From positions 62,001 to 126,000 of the forward strand of contig JBBAAK010000003.1 of the NCBI GenBank assembly GCA_041658345.1: a stretch of 64,000 bases of DNA, written 5' to 3'. This stretch comes from JBAZYV01 sp041658345 (lineage in GTDB: Bacteria; Patescibacteriota; Gracilibacteria; UBA1369; 2-02-FULL-48-14). The notes beneath the pieces were generated by a model. It did no database searches. It had not been told where the DNA came from and saw only the letters and a program-made list of their open reading frames with translations. Position numbers and translations under genes: made by a program. Position 1 is the stretch's first letter. Every line of letters starts with the position of its first letter. Of the stretch, positions 35,029-44,496 are shown in pieces.

Positions 35029-35430
35029 ATGGATTTTCCTATAGAATTACCACCGGAATTTTTGGAGAAGGCAGGTCATTTGCGAATTTTGCCAGAGGAA
35101 ATTGAGGAGCAGTTTGTGAGAGGTGGTGGGGCGGGTGGACAAAAAATCAATAAAACTTCTTCTTGTGTTTGGCTTCGGCATGCAAAAACTGGAATAGAGG
35201 TGAAGTGCCAAAAACATCGAGAACGGCCAAAAAATCGCATTAGCGCTTACAAACTTTTAATCGCAAAAATTGAGAGAGAATATCTCGGAAAAAAATCAGC
35301 GCAAGAGACCGCAATGTTTAAACTGCGCAAACAGAAAAAGCGCCGTACCAGGAGGGCAAAAGAAAAAATCTTGCAAGATAAGTCGATTAGGTCTCAAATA
35401 AAGGAACTTAGAAAATCACCTAAAGTTTGA
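35029..35430 (+). CDS. RF-1-domain ribosome-rescue protein (ArfB / mtRF-R-like)
   Basis: A 133-residue protein with a GGQ hydrolase domain alone: EEIEEQFVRGGGAGGQKINKTSS (GGQ at about residues 36-39), then VWLRHAKTGIEVKCQ. There is no stop-codon recognition domain. The C-terminus is a very basic tail (KLRKQKKRRTRRAKEKI), which in ArfB-type factors enters the empty mRNA channel. It releases peptides from stalled ribosomes by peptidyl-tRNA hydrolysis, complementing tmRNA/SmpB. It is placed 1 nt after the ligase gene and overlaps the next gene by one base. Confidence 0.85.
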   Translation: MDFPIELPPEFLEKAGHLRILPEEIEEQFVRGGGAGGQKINKTSSCVWLRHAKTGIEVKCQKHRERPKNRISAYKLLIAKIEREYLGKKSAQETAMFKLRKQKKRRTRRAKEKILQDKSIRSQIKELRKSPKV

Positions 35431-36152
35431 TGCAAAGCTCGTTGTATAAAAAAGGATTTTATTTGGAAGGGGCTAATGGCAACAATGCTTTTTCTTATGA
35501 AAAACGCAGGCTTATAAATGGCGTGCCAAAGCTTTATGTTGCACCCGTAAAAGAAGGCGTTGTGGACGATTTGGAGCTAGGAGGCGAGATTGTTTTTGAA
35601 GATTTTGAAGGAGGGAGCTTGTGTCCATGCAAAGGGCTCAAAAATTTTATTCGGACAGAGTTTTGTGGCGTTCCGATTGTGATTTTTGATAATCATAATC
35701 ATGCTTTTCATTTTTGGATGGAGGCGTTTCTAAATGGCGTTTTTGGCGAAGGGGCAACATTGATTCACGTTGATCAGCACAAAGATACTAGGGTGCCGAA
35801 TAAATTATATAATGGCAAAACCTTGGAGGATGCCTTTTTGTATACAAACCAGAATTTAAACGTTGGAAATTATATTGTGCCGGCAGTGAAAAGTGGCTTG
35901 TTTGAGCGGGTTTTGCAGGTCAATTCTGGGGATGACTTAAAGAATATGAGTTGGGTTGGCTTGGAGGCTTCGGGGCAAGTTGTTTTGAATCTGGATATGG
36001 ATTTTTTTGCACCAGAGATGCTGGTGGATTTTGAGTTTGCACGTGCGGAGATTAGGAGTCTAGCCGGGCACGTTAAATTAATAACAATTGCCAGTAGCCC
36101 TTTTTTTATAGACCAGTTGGAGGCGATTGATTTAATTAAGAAAATGTTTTAA
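35430..36152 (+). CDS. UPF0489-family protein
   Basis: A 240-residue protein with three acidic/His blocks typical of the UPF0489 (C5orf22-like) family: VIFDNHNHAFHFWMEAF near residue 90, LIHVDQHKDTRVP near 112, and VVLNLDMDFFAPE near 188. The DxH and DxD pattern resembles metal-binding sites of arginase/deacetylase-like folds, but activity is not established. ATG at 35430 overlaps the TGA of the previous gene (TGATG). It is third in the ddl operon. Confidence 0.75.
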   Translation: MQSSLYKKGFYLEGANGNNAFSYEKRRLINGVPKLYVAPVKEGVVDDLELGGEIVFEDFEGGSLCPCKGLKNFIRTEFCGVPIVIFDNHNHAFHFWMEAFLNGVFGEGATLIHVDQHKDTRVPNKLYNGKTLEDAFLYTNQNLNVGNYIVPAVKSGLFERVLQVNSGDDLKNMSWVGLEASGQVVLNLDMDFFAPEMLVDFEFARAEIRSLAGHVKLITIASSPFFIDQLEAIDLIKKMF

Positions 36153-36180
36153 AATAACCCCTTCTTTTCGAATATTTTTT

Positions 36181-37116
36181 ATGAGTTCTGAGGTTGAAGA
36201 TAATGGGGTGGAAGCTACTTGTAGGGAGTTTCGTGTTGAGGCCCAAAAGCTCGTTTCACGTTGTTTAGCGCTCATAGAAGTAAGTGCTAGGACGCTCCAC
36301 GATGAGCAAGAATTTGGCGTAGTGGAAACACTGCGCCCCATAAGCCAAGAGATTGTAGATTTCGTTAACGGTTATGATGGACTTTTGGCCTGTGGAGACT
36401 CAAGAATCGCAGTTTTTTTCCATGACGTCCGTAATGCACTGATTATAGTGTCTGGTGTCGTTGATTTGGCAGTGACCTGGGCCGAGCATAGCAATATAGC
36501 AAAATGTGAGGAGAGTTTAAGCTTGGCGTTACGCAAGGACCGCTTAATTTTAGCTAGAATCTCTGATAGAATTACGAGTTTTGAACGAATGGTTTCTAGG
36601 CTCAAAGAGACGTTTCCCAAGGCTTCAATCAGCCTTACTTGCGCACAGGATGGTATCAAGATGTCGACAGAAGATCTTTATGCGGTTCTATCTAATCTTC
36701 TTGAAAATGCGGGGAGGGCGGGGACTGGAGAAATTATTGTTGCCGGACTTGTACGTGGCGAAGTTTTTGAGTTTTCCGTTGTAAACCTCTGTGCAAGGTT
36801 GGCAGTGGATCCGTTTGTTTTAGCAAAACGTGGACGAGAATTGGGGGCAGGTCATGGCTATGGGTTGGGCTGTAGTAGAGCGCTCTGTGAGGAGGCCGGT
36901 GGCTCTTTAGTTTGGGATGGTACTTTTTCCGATGGTGTTAGAATTGTGGGCAGGATTCCTTTGGCAAAGAATAAGCCCGGAGGTAATCCAGAAAGGAGCG
37001 GAGAGCAATGGAAAGAGCAAACTGTTGACAAAGGTGGCGTGGATGAGGAGGGCCAAAAGGCCCGCGAGGAAACCCGTGCCAAGGTTGGTGCGACTCTGCC
37101 ATGCAGAGAAGAGTAA
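36181..37116 (+). CDS. Soluble histidine-kinase-like protein without sensor domain
   Basis: A 311-residue protein. A dimerisation helix with an H-box-like FFHDVRNALIIVSGVVDLAV (His near residue 81) is followed by a coiled region, the N box LYAVLSNLLENAGRAG, and a glycine-rich G box GRELGAGHGYGLGCSRALCEEAGGSLVWDG, ending in the beta strand VRIVGRIPL. No transmembrane or sensor domain is present. The G1 DxGxG box is not clear: VVNLCARL is found at that place. The last 50 residues (NPERSGEQWKEQ...) are charged and antisense to the Wzy-like gene; the 3' overlap is 210 nt. The start has no visible RBS. Confidence 0.7.
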   Translation: MSSEVEDNGVEATCREFRVEAQKLVSRCLALIEVSARTLHDEQEFGVVETLRPISQEIVDFVNGYDGLLACGDSRIAVFFHDVRNALIIVSGVVDLAVTWAEHSNIAKCEESLSLALRKDRLILARISDRITSFERMVSRLKETFPKASISLTCAQDGIKMSTEDLYAVLSNLLENAGRAGTGEIIVAGLVRGEVFEFSVVNLCARLAVDPFVLAKRGRELGAGHGYGLGCSRALCEEAGGSLVWDGTFSDGVRIVGRIPLAKNKPGGNPERSGEQWKEQTVDKGGVDEEGQKAREETRAKVGATLPCREE

Positions 37117-38178
37117 GAGAAAATACACGGCTAAGAATGGTAAAAACCCCAGTACACCGGTTGTGGCCAAAATTGTGATTAGGCTGGAATCGGAACCGGT
37201 AGATGCGTGTGAACTTGGGTCTACGGAAGTTTGGCCTTCCAGCGTTGCAAATTTATAGCGATTGTAGCCCTGGCCAATTAATGGGTTCTTGTAGAATAAA
37301 GTAAGACCCTCTTTCCACGAAGAATAGCGAAGGCGAGCAGAATCATCCGGTAACGTATAAGACTCTGTAAGTACGGAAACGGCATCTTGTTTTAGCGTGT
37401 TTACGCGGGTTCGTACTTCCGGAACCGTAGTTACGGCAACGACTAAAATAATTCCGAATATAAGTAGTAATTTTTTGGATTTTAACAATGCAAAAATGGC
37501 GAGTCCTGCGGTGAGAGCAAGATATGAACTGCGTGAAAAAGTTAGAGCCAGTGCTATAAAAAGTACAGAGAGGAGTACTAGGAAAAAGATGCGTGAGGAA
37601 TTGTGTTTTGCACTAAAAAAGGCGCCGATAAAAACAGGAATTATAAAGCTCAAAAATCCTCCTACAAAATTTGGATCGAACCACGTGGAAAGGAGGCGAT
37701 TTTGGTGTGGATCCCAGCCCAGTGCTTCGTATGCCGTAAAATCCGGCACCAGTTTTAGTTGAATAAATCCTGCAATTGCGAGTAGGAGCGCAAAAACTGC
37801 AAGCGCGTAAAAAATCAGATTTTTATTTTTTTGATTTTGGTTTGTTGCAATTATGCTCAGGACAAATAAAGAGGCCCATCTGAGTCCGTAAAAAGCGGAT
37901 TCAAAGAAGTCACGCCAAGAAAGATTGCCGGAACGTATAAGTAGAGAAGCAAATCCTATGAGTAAAAATAGTCCTGCAGGAATTACGGTTTTTGGTAAAA
38001 ATACAGATTTTTTTTGAATAATTTGATTGGCAATCCACGCAAACACAAAGATAGGAGTGAATAAATCCAACAAAAGAAATCCGTGAAAACGGTAAAGCTC
38101 GCCCAGAAGCGAGAGGGAAAGAATCACTATTATCCCGAGCGTTGGCAAAGAAACATCTTTTTTAATCATCTTTTGCAT
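36907..38178 (-). CDS. O-antigen ligase/polymerase-like (Wzy/WaaL) membrane protein
   Basis: A 423-residue protein with about 10-12 transmembrane helices. A large extracytoplasmic loop lies near residues 260-330, with SYTLPDDSARLRYSSWKEGLTLFYKNPLIGQGYNRY, the typical R...W...NPLxGxG signature of the family, followed by HASTGSDSSLITILATTGVLG. It polymerises or transfers lipid-linked glycans on the outer face of the membrane. The last 19 residues lie antisense to the kinase-like gene. It is divergent from rdgB by 22 nt. Confidence 0.85.
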   Translation of the reverse strand: MQKMIKKDVSLPTLGIIVILSLSLLGELYRFHGFLLLDLFTPIFVFAWIANQIIQKKSVFLPKTVIPAGLFLLIGFASLLIRSGNLSWRDFFESAFYGLRWASLFVLSIIATNQNQKNKNLIFYALAVFALLLAIAGFIQLKLVPDFTAYEALGWDPHQNRLLSTWFDPNFVGGFLSFIIPVFIGAFFSAKHNSSRIFFLVLLSVLFIALALTFSRSSYLALTAGLAIFALLKSKKLLLIFGIILVVAVTTVPEVRTRVNTLKQDAVSVLTESYTLPDDSARLRYSSWKEGLTLFYKNPLIGQGYNRYKFATLEGQTSVDPSSHASTGSDSSLITILATTGVLGFLPFLAVYFLLLFSAWQSRTNLGTGFLAGLLALLIHATFVNSLLFPLLSAPFWITSGLILCQRNPAHNSNTIGKSTIPN

Positions 38179-38200
38179 TGTACACTACGGTCCAATACTT

Positions 38201-38815
38201 ATGGACATTTTAATCGCAACAAAAAATCAGGGCAAATTCAAAGAAATCAAAAGTATGCTTTTGGGGCTTGAGGCGGATTTTGTTTCGCTCGCAGACCTTG
38301 GAATTACGGATGATTTTGTGGAAGATGGTGAAAGTTTTGAGGAGAATTCGCTTGGCAAGGCGCAATTTTATGCAGAAAAATCAGGCTTAATTACGGTTGC
38401 CGACGATAGTGGTATTTTTGTGAAGGCGTTAAGTGGTGAAATGGGAGTTAAAACTCGCAGATGGGGGGCCGGTGAAAGCGCAACGGACGAAGAATGGTTA
38501 AATTTTTTTATGGACAGGATGAGTGCGGAAAAAAATCGCGAAGCAAAATTCGTATGTTGCGCCACTATTGTTGTGCCAAAAAATAAGCCTGTGATGATTA
38601 AAAAAACTTTTATTGGGGAAAGCTTTGGGACAATTTCTGAGCAGATTGAGGCGCCCGTAAAAGAGGGTGTTCCACTTTCTTCTGTGTTCAGGCCTGATGG
38701 AGAAGAGCTTGTTTATAGTGCTCTTTCCGTTCAGAATAAAAATCGCTTAAGTCATAGAGGTAAGGCTTTTTTACAACTTTTGAATTATGCTAAAGAATAT
38801 TTTACAAAGAATTGA
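38201..38815 (+). CDS. rdgB: XTP/dITP pyrophosphatase (HAM1 family)
   Basis: A 204-residue protein. The start MDILIATKNQGKFKEIKSML matches the family (the TxNxxKxxE motif), followed by FEENSLGKAQFYAEKSG and VADDSGIFVKALSGEMGVKTRRW, with C-terminal NKNRLSHRGKAFLQL (the S-HRxxA motif). It removes non-canonical purine triphosphates such as ITP and XTP. It overlaps the next gene by 29 nt. Confidence 0.93.
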   Translation: MDILIATKNQGKFKEIKSMLLGLEADFVSLADLGITDDFVEDGESFEENSLGKAQFYAEKSGLITVADDSGIFVKALSGEMGVKTRRWGAGESATDEEWLNFFMDRMSAEKNREAKFVCCATIVVPKNKPVMIKKTFIGESFGTISEQIEAPVKEGVPLSSVFRPDGEELVYSALSVQNKNRLSHRGKAFLQLLNYAKEYFTKN

Positions 38816-39347
38816 AGAAGAAAATGCAAAGGAGGAGGTGTGGATTGTTGGTCCAAAAACCGGCAAAATGCTTTATTGGTTGGTACGTGTTTTGCAACCC
38901 GAGTATGCTCTGGAAATTGGTACGAGTGTTGGCTATAGCGCACTTTGGATTGCTTCCGCCTTGGAAGAAAACGGCATGGGCCAGCTTTGGACAATAGAGT
39001 CGCATAATGAAAGATTTTTGCGTGCACAAAAAAATATTGAAGAGGCGGATTTGGGGCATAGAATCCATCAAATTAAAGGCCATGCGCCGGAAGTTTTTAT
39101 TGAAAACGATGAAGTGCCGGAAAAACTGGATTTCGCATTTTTTGATGCTACAAAAATGGAACACAGCCTTTATTTTGATGCAATTTTTCCTCGTATGAAA
39201 AAAGGTGGCATGATAGTTGTTGACAACGTTTTGTCACACAGAACCGGGCAAATGGAGGGGTTCATCAACAGAACGCATGCACACAGCGGGCTTAAAGTAG
39301 TTGAGGTTTCGGTCGGAGATGGCTTATTGGTTGCTCGAGTTATTTGA
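38787..39347 (+). CDS. O-methyltransferase, family 3 (COMT-like)
   Basis: A 186-residue class I SAM-dependent methyltransferase. The SAM-binding loop is YALEIGTSVGYSALWIASAL (about residues 37-56), the acidic ribose-binding residue is in LWTIESHNERFLRAQ, and the metal-binding segment is DFAFFDATKMEHSLYF then MIVVDNVLSHRTG. Family enzymes methylate catechol-like or tRNA substrates; the substrate here is unknown. The 5' end overlaps rdgB by 29 nt, and the 3' end overlaps the convergent penicillin-binding protein gene by 24 nt. Confidence 0.85.
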   Translation: MLKNILQRIEEENAKEEVWIVGPKTGKMLYWLVRVLQPEYALEIGTSVGYSALWIASALEENGMGQLWTIESHNERFLRAQKNIEEADLGHRIHQIKGHAPEVFIENDEVPEKLDFAFFDATKMEHSLYFDAIFPRMKKGGMIVVDNVLSHRTGQMEGFINRTHAHSGLKVVEVSVGDGLLVARVI

Positions 39348-42071
39348 AGCACCCGAATCCGAAGTGGCAGTACTATCTTCAGTGCTAGCGCTTGCATCAT
39401 TAGTTATGCGAATTTGTATGGTGCTCTCTGCTGAATAGCCATATTTATCAATAGCCTTTGCGGTTATCTCTAAAATTGTACCTTCCATTGCGGTTGTAGG
39501 TATTCTTACCTTTCCGGAATATGGTGCTTCCGAAGAGTGATATTGTTCCATTCCATTCATTAAGAAACTTACTTCTTTTAGGCCATTGCCCTCGTTGGTA
39601 ACGTTAACCCCCACATCGATAATTCTATCTTCCTTTGAAATGGAAGATAGGCTCGATGGGCTTATAATAGTGATTTCCGGAATCTGTGAAGCAGTTTGGG
39701 CATTATGAATGTCTGTTGCATATTCAGTTGGCGGAAGTTCAAAGTTTTGATCTTTAACCCAAGCGTCAATAAAAGATTGCCAGTTCGTCCACTTTTCGTA
39801 ATAGGTGCGGAAAACCTTTTCTTCCACTGCATCTTCCGGCGAATATTCCGTAGCTAGGCGATTTGTAACAGTTTCTATTTTGATTGTTTGGTAAGCGTCA
39901 TCGATTTCCGTTGGTACCGCAAAAGATGCAAAAACTTCCGTTCGAATCATGTCTGATGGCGTGAATTCACTAGGTAGTTTGCCACTGGCTTTACTTATGG
40001 CGACCTCTTTAATGCCTTCCGGACGAGCCCAAACCGTTGGCTCTAATTTATCCAAAATTTTTGTCATATAATTTTTCCAGATTGGCGCGATTGTGTAATA
40101 AGCTTCACCCGCACTATTCATAGGGTCTCCGTTTGAATTACCTGACCAAGCAATTGTTACAAGGTTTGGTGTGTAGGCCGCTATCCAACCATTATTGGCG
40201 TAGCCGGTTTCGTCGTCCGTTGAAGTTCCTGTTTTTGCGGCATTATCTATTGAATCAATATAAACTGCGTTACCAATATTTACTGATGCGTCTGAAAGAA
40301 TATCGTTAATTAAATATGCAACTTGAGAGTCTAAAACTTGTATTTTTTCTACTTTGTTTGAGTCCCATTGTTCCAAAACATTTCCATCTGCAGTCTCAAT
40401 TTTTAAGATAGAAACTGGCTCGGTGCGGTATCCTCCATTTGCAAATACACCATAGGCTTCAGCAAACTCAAGGGGAGTTACTTCGCCCGCGCCAAGAGCA
40501 AGAGGATAACCGTAAAAATCGCCATCAGAGTTTAGAGTGCTTATGCCAAACTTTTCTATAAATGGCACAATCTCGTTCTCTTGTCCCGCTAAAAAGTAAG
40601 CTTTAATTGCCGGTATGTTGCGGGATTGGCCCAGGGCTTCGCGGACGGTCATTGGGCCCTTAAAAGAGCCATCAAAGTTCTTTGGTTTGTCTGATCCAAA
40701 TGAGGTCGGGACGTCGTACAAAACCGTTGCCGGCGTGTATTGTTTTAAAAACGCCAAGGCGTAAACAAAAGGCTTAAATGCAGACCCCGGGGCACGCAAA
40801 CTTGTGATCATATTTACCTGGCCGTCTATTTCAAAGTCGCTCCAGCCAGCCGAACCAACCATGGCTAAAATTTGTCCGGTTTGCGGTTGGATTGAAACAA
40901 GTGCTTCGTTCGAACAATCATAAGTTTCTTTGTTATAATCTTTCCTTTCCGCGATTGCCTCTTCTGCGGCGGTTTGGTAAGCAGGGTCTATGGTGGTATA
41001 GACTCGGAGCCCTCCCTGTTCCACAACTTCTTTGCCATATTTTTCTTCCAGTTGTGATTTTACCCAGAGCACAAAATGTGCAGCCTTAATATTATCTTCG
41101 GGCGGAGTGAATTCCATCGTTTGTATTCCTGCAAGAGCCACAATGGAGTCTTCTTCCGAGATCATTCCAAGCTCAACCATACGCGCTAAAACAAGATCGC
41201 TACGGCCTCTTATATAAAGCGCTGTTCCGTCCGGCAGATCGTAAGTTTTGCCAATAAGCCCACGAGAAAATTCGTCATATTCCAAGTCCGCTTCACTTAG
41301 GATTGTACGGTCTGTTAAATATTCCGCAGTTGGTTCAAAATCCAGAGTGCTAAATTTATGATTTCCGTAAGGTGAATACCAGCTGGGCGCATTTGGAAGT
41401 CCTGCTAAAACGGCAGATTCCGCGAGCGTTAATTCTGATGCATTTTTCTTAAAATATTTTTCCGAAGCCAGTTCGACTCCATATGCATTGCTCCCGTATG
41501 GAATCTCGTTTAAGTACATCAGTAGGATTTCGTCTTTACTGAATTTTAATTCCAAAATTAAAGACATCATTATCTCACGATATTTGCGAGTGTATGAATG
41601 TTCTAGTGATAAGAAACTGTTGCGGACAAACTGCTGAGTAATCGTGGAACCTCCCCTGGGGGTTCCTATCCCAAATTCGGAAAGTACGGCCTTGATTAAG
41701 CCTGGGATGTCTATTCCCATGTGACTATAAAATTCATCATCTTCTATGGCAAGTGAGGCATCTATTACGTAAGGCGAAATTTCGTCGAGAGAGCCTAGGG
41801 TTTTGCGGTTTTCTTCTCCGTGGATCGTGTAAAGCAGATTGCCTTCTCGGTCCAAAATGAGCGTTGAATCACGAGGGACTCCATCTAGTGGATCAAAAGT
41901 AAAAAGTAGCCAAAAGGCATACAGAAAAGTTACTAAAATTCCGCTGGCGATTAACGCAAGTATGCCGGTAATAATTCCGCGAAGAGCCTTTTCCCACTTG
42001 GGCATTTCTTTTCTTGGGCGCAGACGCTCCCAACCTGTTCGTACATGTTTTATGGTCCAGTTTTTTATCAT
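39324..42071 (-). CDS. Bifunctional class A penicillin-binding protein 1A
   Basis: A 915-residue protein: short cytoplasmic N-terminus, one transmembrane helix (about 30-56), GT51 glycosyltransferase (AIEDDEFYSHMGIDIPG near 107, RGGSTITQQFVRNS near 139), then a transpeptidase with SxxK in PGSAFKPFVYA (about 430; Ala replaces the usual Thr), SxN in SRNIPAIKA (about 482) and KTG in AAKTGTSTDDETGY (about 610). A C-terminal Ig-like domain and a Ser/Thr/Asn tail follow. It polymerises and cross-links peptidoglycan outside the membrane. It overlaps pheT by 4 nt (ATGA). Confidence 0.95.
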   Translation of the reverse strand: MIKNWTIKHVRTGWERLRPRKEMPKWEKALRGIITGILALIASGILVTFLYAFWLLFTFDPLDGVPRDSTLILDREGNLLYTIHGEENRKTLGSLDEISPYVIDASLAIEDDEFYSHMGIDIPGLIKAVLSEFGIGTPRGGSTITQQFVRNSFLSLEHSYTRKYREIMMSLILELKFSKDEILLMYLNEIPYGSNAYGVELASEKYFKKNASELTLAESAVLAGLPNAPSWYSPYGNHKFSTLDFEPTAEYLTDRTILSEADLEYDEFSRGLIGKTYDLPDGTALYIRGRSDLVLARMVELGMISEEDSIVALAGIQTMEFTPPEDNIKAAHFVLWVKSQLEEKYGKEVVEQGGLRVYTTIDPAYQTAAEEAIAERKDYNKETYDCSNEALVSIQPQTGQILAMVGSAGWSDFEIDGQVNMITSLRAPGSAFKPFVYALAFLKQYTPATVLYDVPTSFGSDKPKNFDGSFKGPMTVREALGQSRNIPAIKAYFLAGQENEIVPFIEKFGISTLNSDGDFYGYPLALGAGEVTPLEFAEAYGVFANGGYRTEPVSILKIETADGNVLEQWDSNKVEKIQVLDSQVAYLINDILSDASVNIGNAVYIDSIDNAAKTGTSTDDETGYANNGWIAAYTPNLVTIAWSGNSNGDPMNSAGEAYYTIAPIWKNYMTKILDKLEPTVWARPEGIKEVAISKASGKLPSEFTPSDMIRTEVFASFAVPTEIDDAYQTIKIETVTNRLATEYSPEDAVEEKVFRTYYEKWTNWQSFIDAWVKDQNFELPPTEYATDIHNAQTASQIPEITIISPSSLSSISKEDRIIDVGVNVTNEGNGLKEVSFLMNGMEQYHSSEAPYSGKVRIPTTAMEGTILEITAKAIDKYGYSAESTIQIRITNDASASTEDSTATSDSGASNNSSNQ

Positions 42072-44491
42072 GACCCACGAATTTTACCACCTGTGGATTC
42101 AAGCGCAAGGAAGACCGCCGACTTAAGCTTTTGGAATTCAGCATCGGTGAGCGTGCGGTCGGCGTGCATCATGCCAATTCTAAACGACAAAGATTTTTTA
42201 TCATCAGGGATGTTTTTGCCGGAGTAGACGTCAAAAAGCTTAATAGTCTTTAGTAGCCCATCTTTGTCTGCATCTTTAATAGCGGTTTCAACTGATTGCA
42301 CAGTGGTTTTTTTGTCTACAAGTACAGAGACGTCAAATTCCATTCCGGGGAATTTTGGCAATGGTGTAAACTTTTGCAATTTTCTTCCAAACTTTACCAG
42401 CTTTGTAAAGTTGACAGTAAAAAGGCCTACTTCAAGTGCTATATCAAAAGATTCCGTAACCGCCGGATGAACGGTAAAAATTGCGCCAATTATTTCTCCA
42501 TCAATCAAAATGTCCAGGCTCTTGTTTGGATGTGCATAAGAGAGGGGGTCTTTGGTTGGTTTTAATTCGTAATTATTCACACGGAAAACTTTAAAGAAAG
42601 TTTCCAGCGCGCCCTTTGCTTCATAAAAAGTTTCTCCTTTTTTTGCAATTATGGCCGTGAGGCGTTTTTCTTCCAGTGGCATAAAAGTTCCAACCTCCCT
42701 GTATGTTCTGCCAAATTCAAAGATTTTAATTTCCTCCATTTGGCGACAATTTTCCGCAATAACCGCGAGAAGATTTGGCGTTAGGCTAATACGCATGTGA
42801 GTTTGATCGAGCGAAAGATAATTTAAAATTTTTATGTGATCTTTTTCCACAATGCCACATTTCTCGAATCGGTCTTTTCCATAAAAAGAATAAGTCATTA
42901 CTTCCGTAAAACCGAGTGAATTGGCAAGGATATTGCGAGAAGTGTGCTTAAAATTACGCTCCTCATTTTCTATTGGCAGTCTGATTGGCTGGGAAGGAAG
43001 TATGGCTGGGATTTTGTCGTAGCCATTTATGCGTGCGATTTCTTCTACGATATCTTCTTCCATGGAAACGTCTCTTGTGGCCCTATGTGACGGGACTTTC
43101 AAAGTAAGATTTTTGCCGATTTTTTTGACATCGAATTCAAGAGCTTTCAATATGCGCGTCATTTCTTTTTCCGGGATATTGAGGCCGATTTTGCTACAAA
43201 TTTTTTCCGGCGAAACCACAATGGTTAGTGATTTTTCTTTCCAAGTTCCCATAGTTGTTACTTTGCTTTCCAGTTTTGCAGAAGGGCAAATGGTTTGTAT
43301 TAAATTAATTGCGCGATGAATTGCTGTTTCCGTGAGGAGGGGGTCTAAGCTTTTTTCAAAACGTTGAGAGGCGTCCGTTCTCAAGTCGTTACGCATTGCA
43401 CTTTTGCGAACAGCTACCGGATCAAAATTTGCGGATTCCAAGATAATTTCCGTTGTAGTACCTGTGATGCCGGATTTCATTCCGCCTTTAACACCGGCGA
43501 TTCCAAGTGGTTCATTTTTTTGATTGCAAATTATTGGGTCTTCGCTAGATAAAACGTGCTCCGTACCCTCCAAAGTTAAAAGTTTTTCGTTCTTTTTTGC
43601 GTAACGAATGCCAAGCGCATCACTACCAACGACTTCTCTGTCGTACGCGTGCATTGGTTGGCCAAGTTCGAGCATTACGTAATTTGTAATATCCACAATG
43701 TTGTTGTGCGGATTCATGCCAGCAAGTCTTAGGCGAGATTTTAGCCATTCTGGCGATTCCTCTACTTTTATTCCACTCATAATGCATGCAGAAAATCTTG
43801 GGCAAAGTGCATTGTCTTCAATTTTTATATCCACAGTTTTTTTGCCCGTGTATGTTTTGTGTCTTAAAAATTCGTCTAATTTTTTGAGTGGTTTTTCGTA
43901 AATCGCACTTATTTCACGAGCAAAACCATAGTGGCTCCAAAGGTCCGGCCTGTGCGTTAAAGATTTATTGTCTATTGTGAGGACGGCACCCTCGTAGCCG
44001 AGGGCTTTTGCCAAACTTGTGCCAGGCTTTACTTTTAGATGCGAAAGATCGCAAATATGCACTTCCGTTGCGCCCTCCGGATTGTCTGTTGCCAGACCAA
44101 TTTCTTCACCTGCGCAAATCATTCCAAAGCTTAGTTCTCCGCGAATGCGAGCTTCTTCCAATGTCACCAAATCGCCTTCTCCATGCCATTTTACTTTTGC
44201 TCCGGGGATGGCAACTGCGACCAGCATGTTTGGTTTTAAGTTTTGCCCCCCGCAAACAATTTGCACAGGGATTTCTTTACCAATGTCTACTTGGGCTATG
44301 GTTAATCTGTCTGCATTTGGATGTTTATTTGTAGACAAAACTTTTCCAACAATCATGTCTTCGTAGGCTTTTTCTAAATCTTCCACTTCCTCAACTTCCG
44401 CGGTATGGCGCGTGATACTATCGCCGATTTTTTCTGCGGAGAGTTTGGGTAGGTCAACGAAATCCTGTATCCAAGAAAGAGAAATTTTCAT
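42068..44491 (-). CDS. pheT: Phenylalanyl-tRNA synthetase beta subunit
   Basis: An 807-residue protein with the full set of PheT domains: N-terminal MKISLSWIQDFVDLP, tRNA-binding OB fold (VGKVLSTNKHPNADRLTIAQVDIG), B3/B4 editing region, B5 (MEEDIVEEIARINGYDKIP), catalytic-like core with EFGRTYRE, and the C-terminal ferredoxin-like anticodon-binding domain (KFPGMEFDVSVLVD...). It forms the alpha2-beta2 enzyme with PheS. It lies 5 nt after a SemiSWEET-like gene and overlaps the PBP gene. Confidence 0.97.
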   Translation of the reverse strand: MKISLSWIQDFVDLPKLSAEKIGDSITRHTAEVEEVEDLEKAYEDMIVGKVLSTNKHPNADRLTIAQVDIGKEIPVQIVCGGQNLKPNMLVAVAIPGAKVKWHGEGDLVTLEEARIRGELSFGMICAGEEIGLATDNPEGATEVHICDLSHLKVKPGTSLAKALGYEGAVLTIDNKSLTHRPDLWSHYGFAREISAIYEKPLKKLDEFLRHKTYTGKKTVDIKIEDNALCPRFSACIMSGIKVEESPEWLKSRLRLAGMNPHNNIVDITNYVMLELGQPMHAYDREVVGSDALGIRYAKKNEKLLTLEGTEHVLSSEDPIICNQKNEPLGIAGVKGGMKSGITGTTTEIILESANFDPVAVRKSAMRNDLRTDASQRFEKSLDPLLTETAIHRAINLIQTICPSAKLESKVTTMGTWKEKSLTIVVSPEKICSKIGLNIPEKEMTRILKALEFDVKKIGKNLTLKVPSHRATRDVSMEEDIVEEIARINGYDKIPAILPSQPIRLPIENEERNFKHTSRNILANSLGFTEVMTYSFYGKDRFEKCGIVEKDHIKILNYLSLDQTHMRISLTPNLLAVIAENCRQMEEIKIFEFGRTYREVGTFMPLEEKRLTAIIAKKGETFYEAKGALETFFKVFRVNNYELKPTKDPLSYAHPNKSLDILIDGEIIGAIFTVHPAVTESFDIALEVGLFTVNFTKLVKFGRKLQKFTPLPKFPGMEFDVSVLVDKKTTVQSVETAIKDADKDGLLKTIKLFDVYSGKNIPDDKKSLSFRIGMMHADRTLTDAEFQKLKSAVFLALESTGGKIRGS

Positions 44492-44496
44492 AAAAA

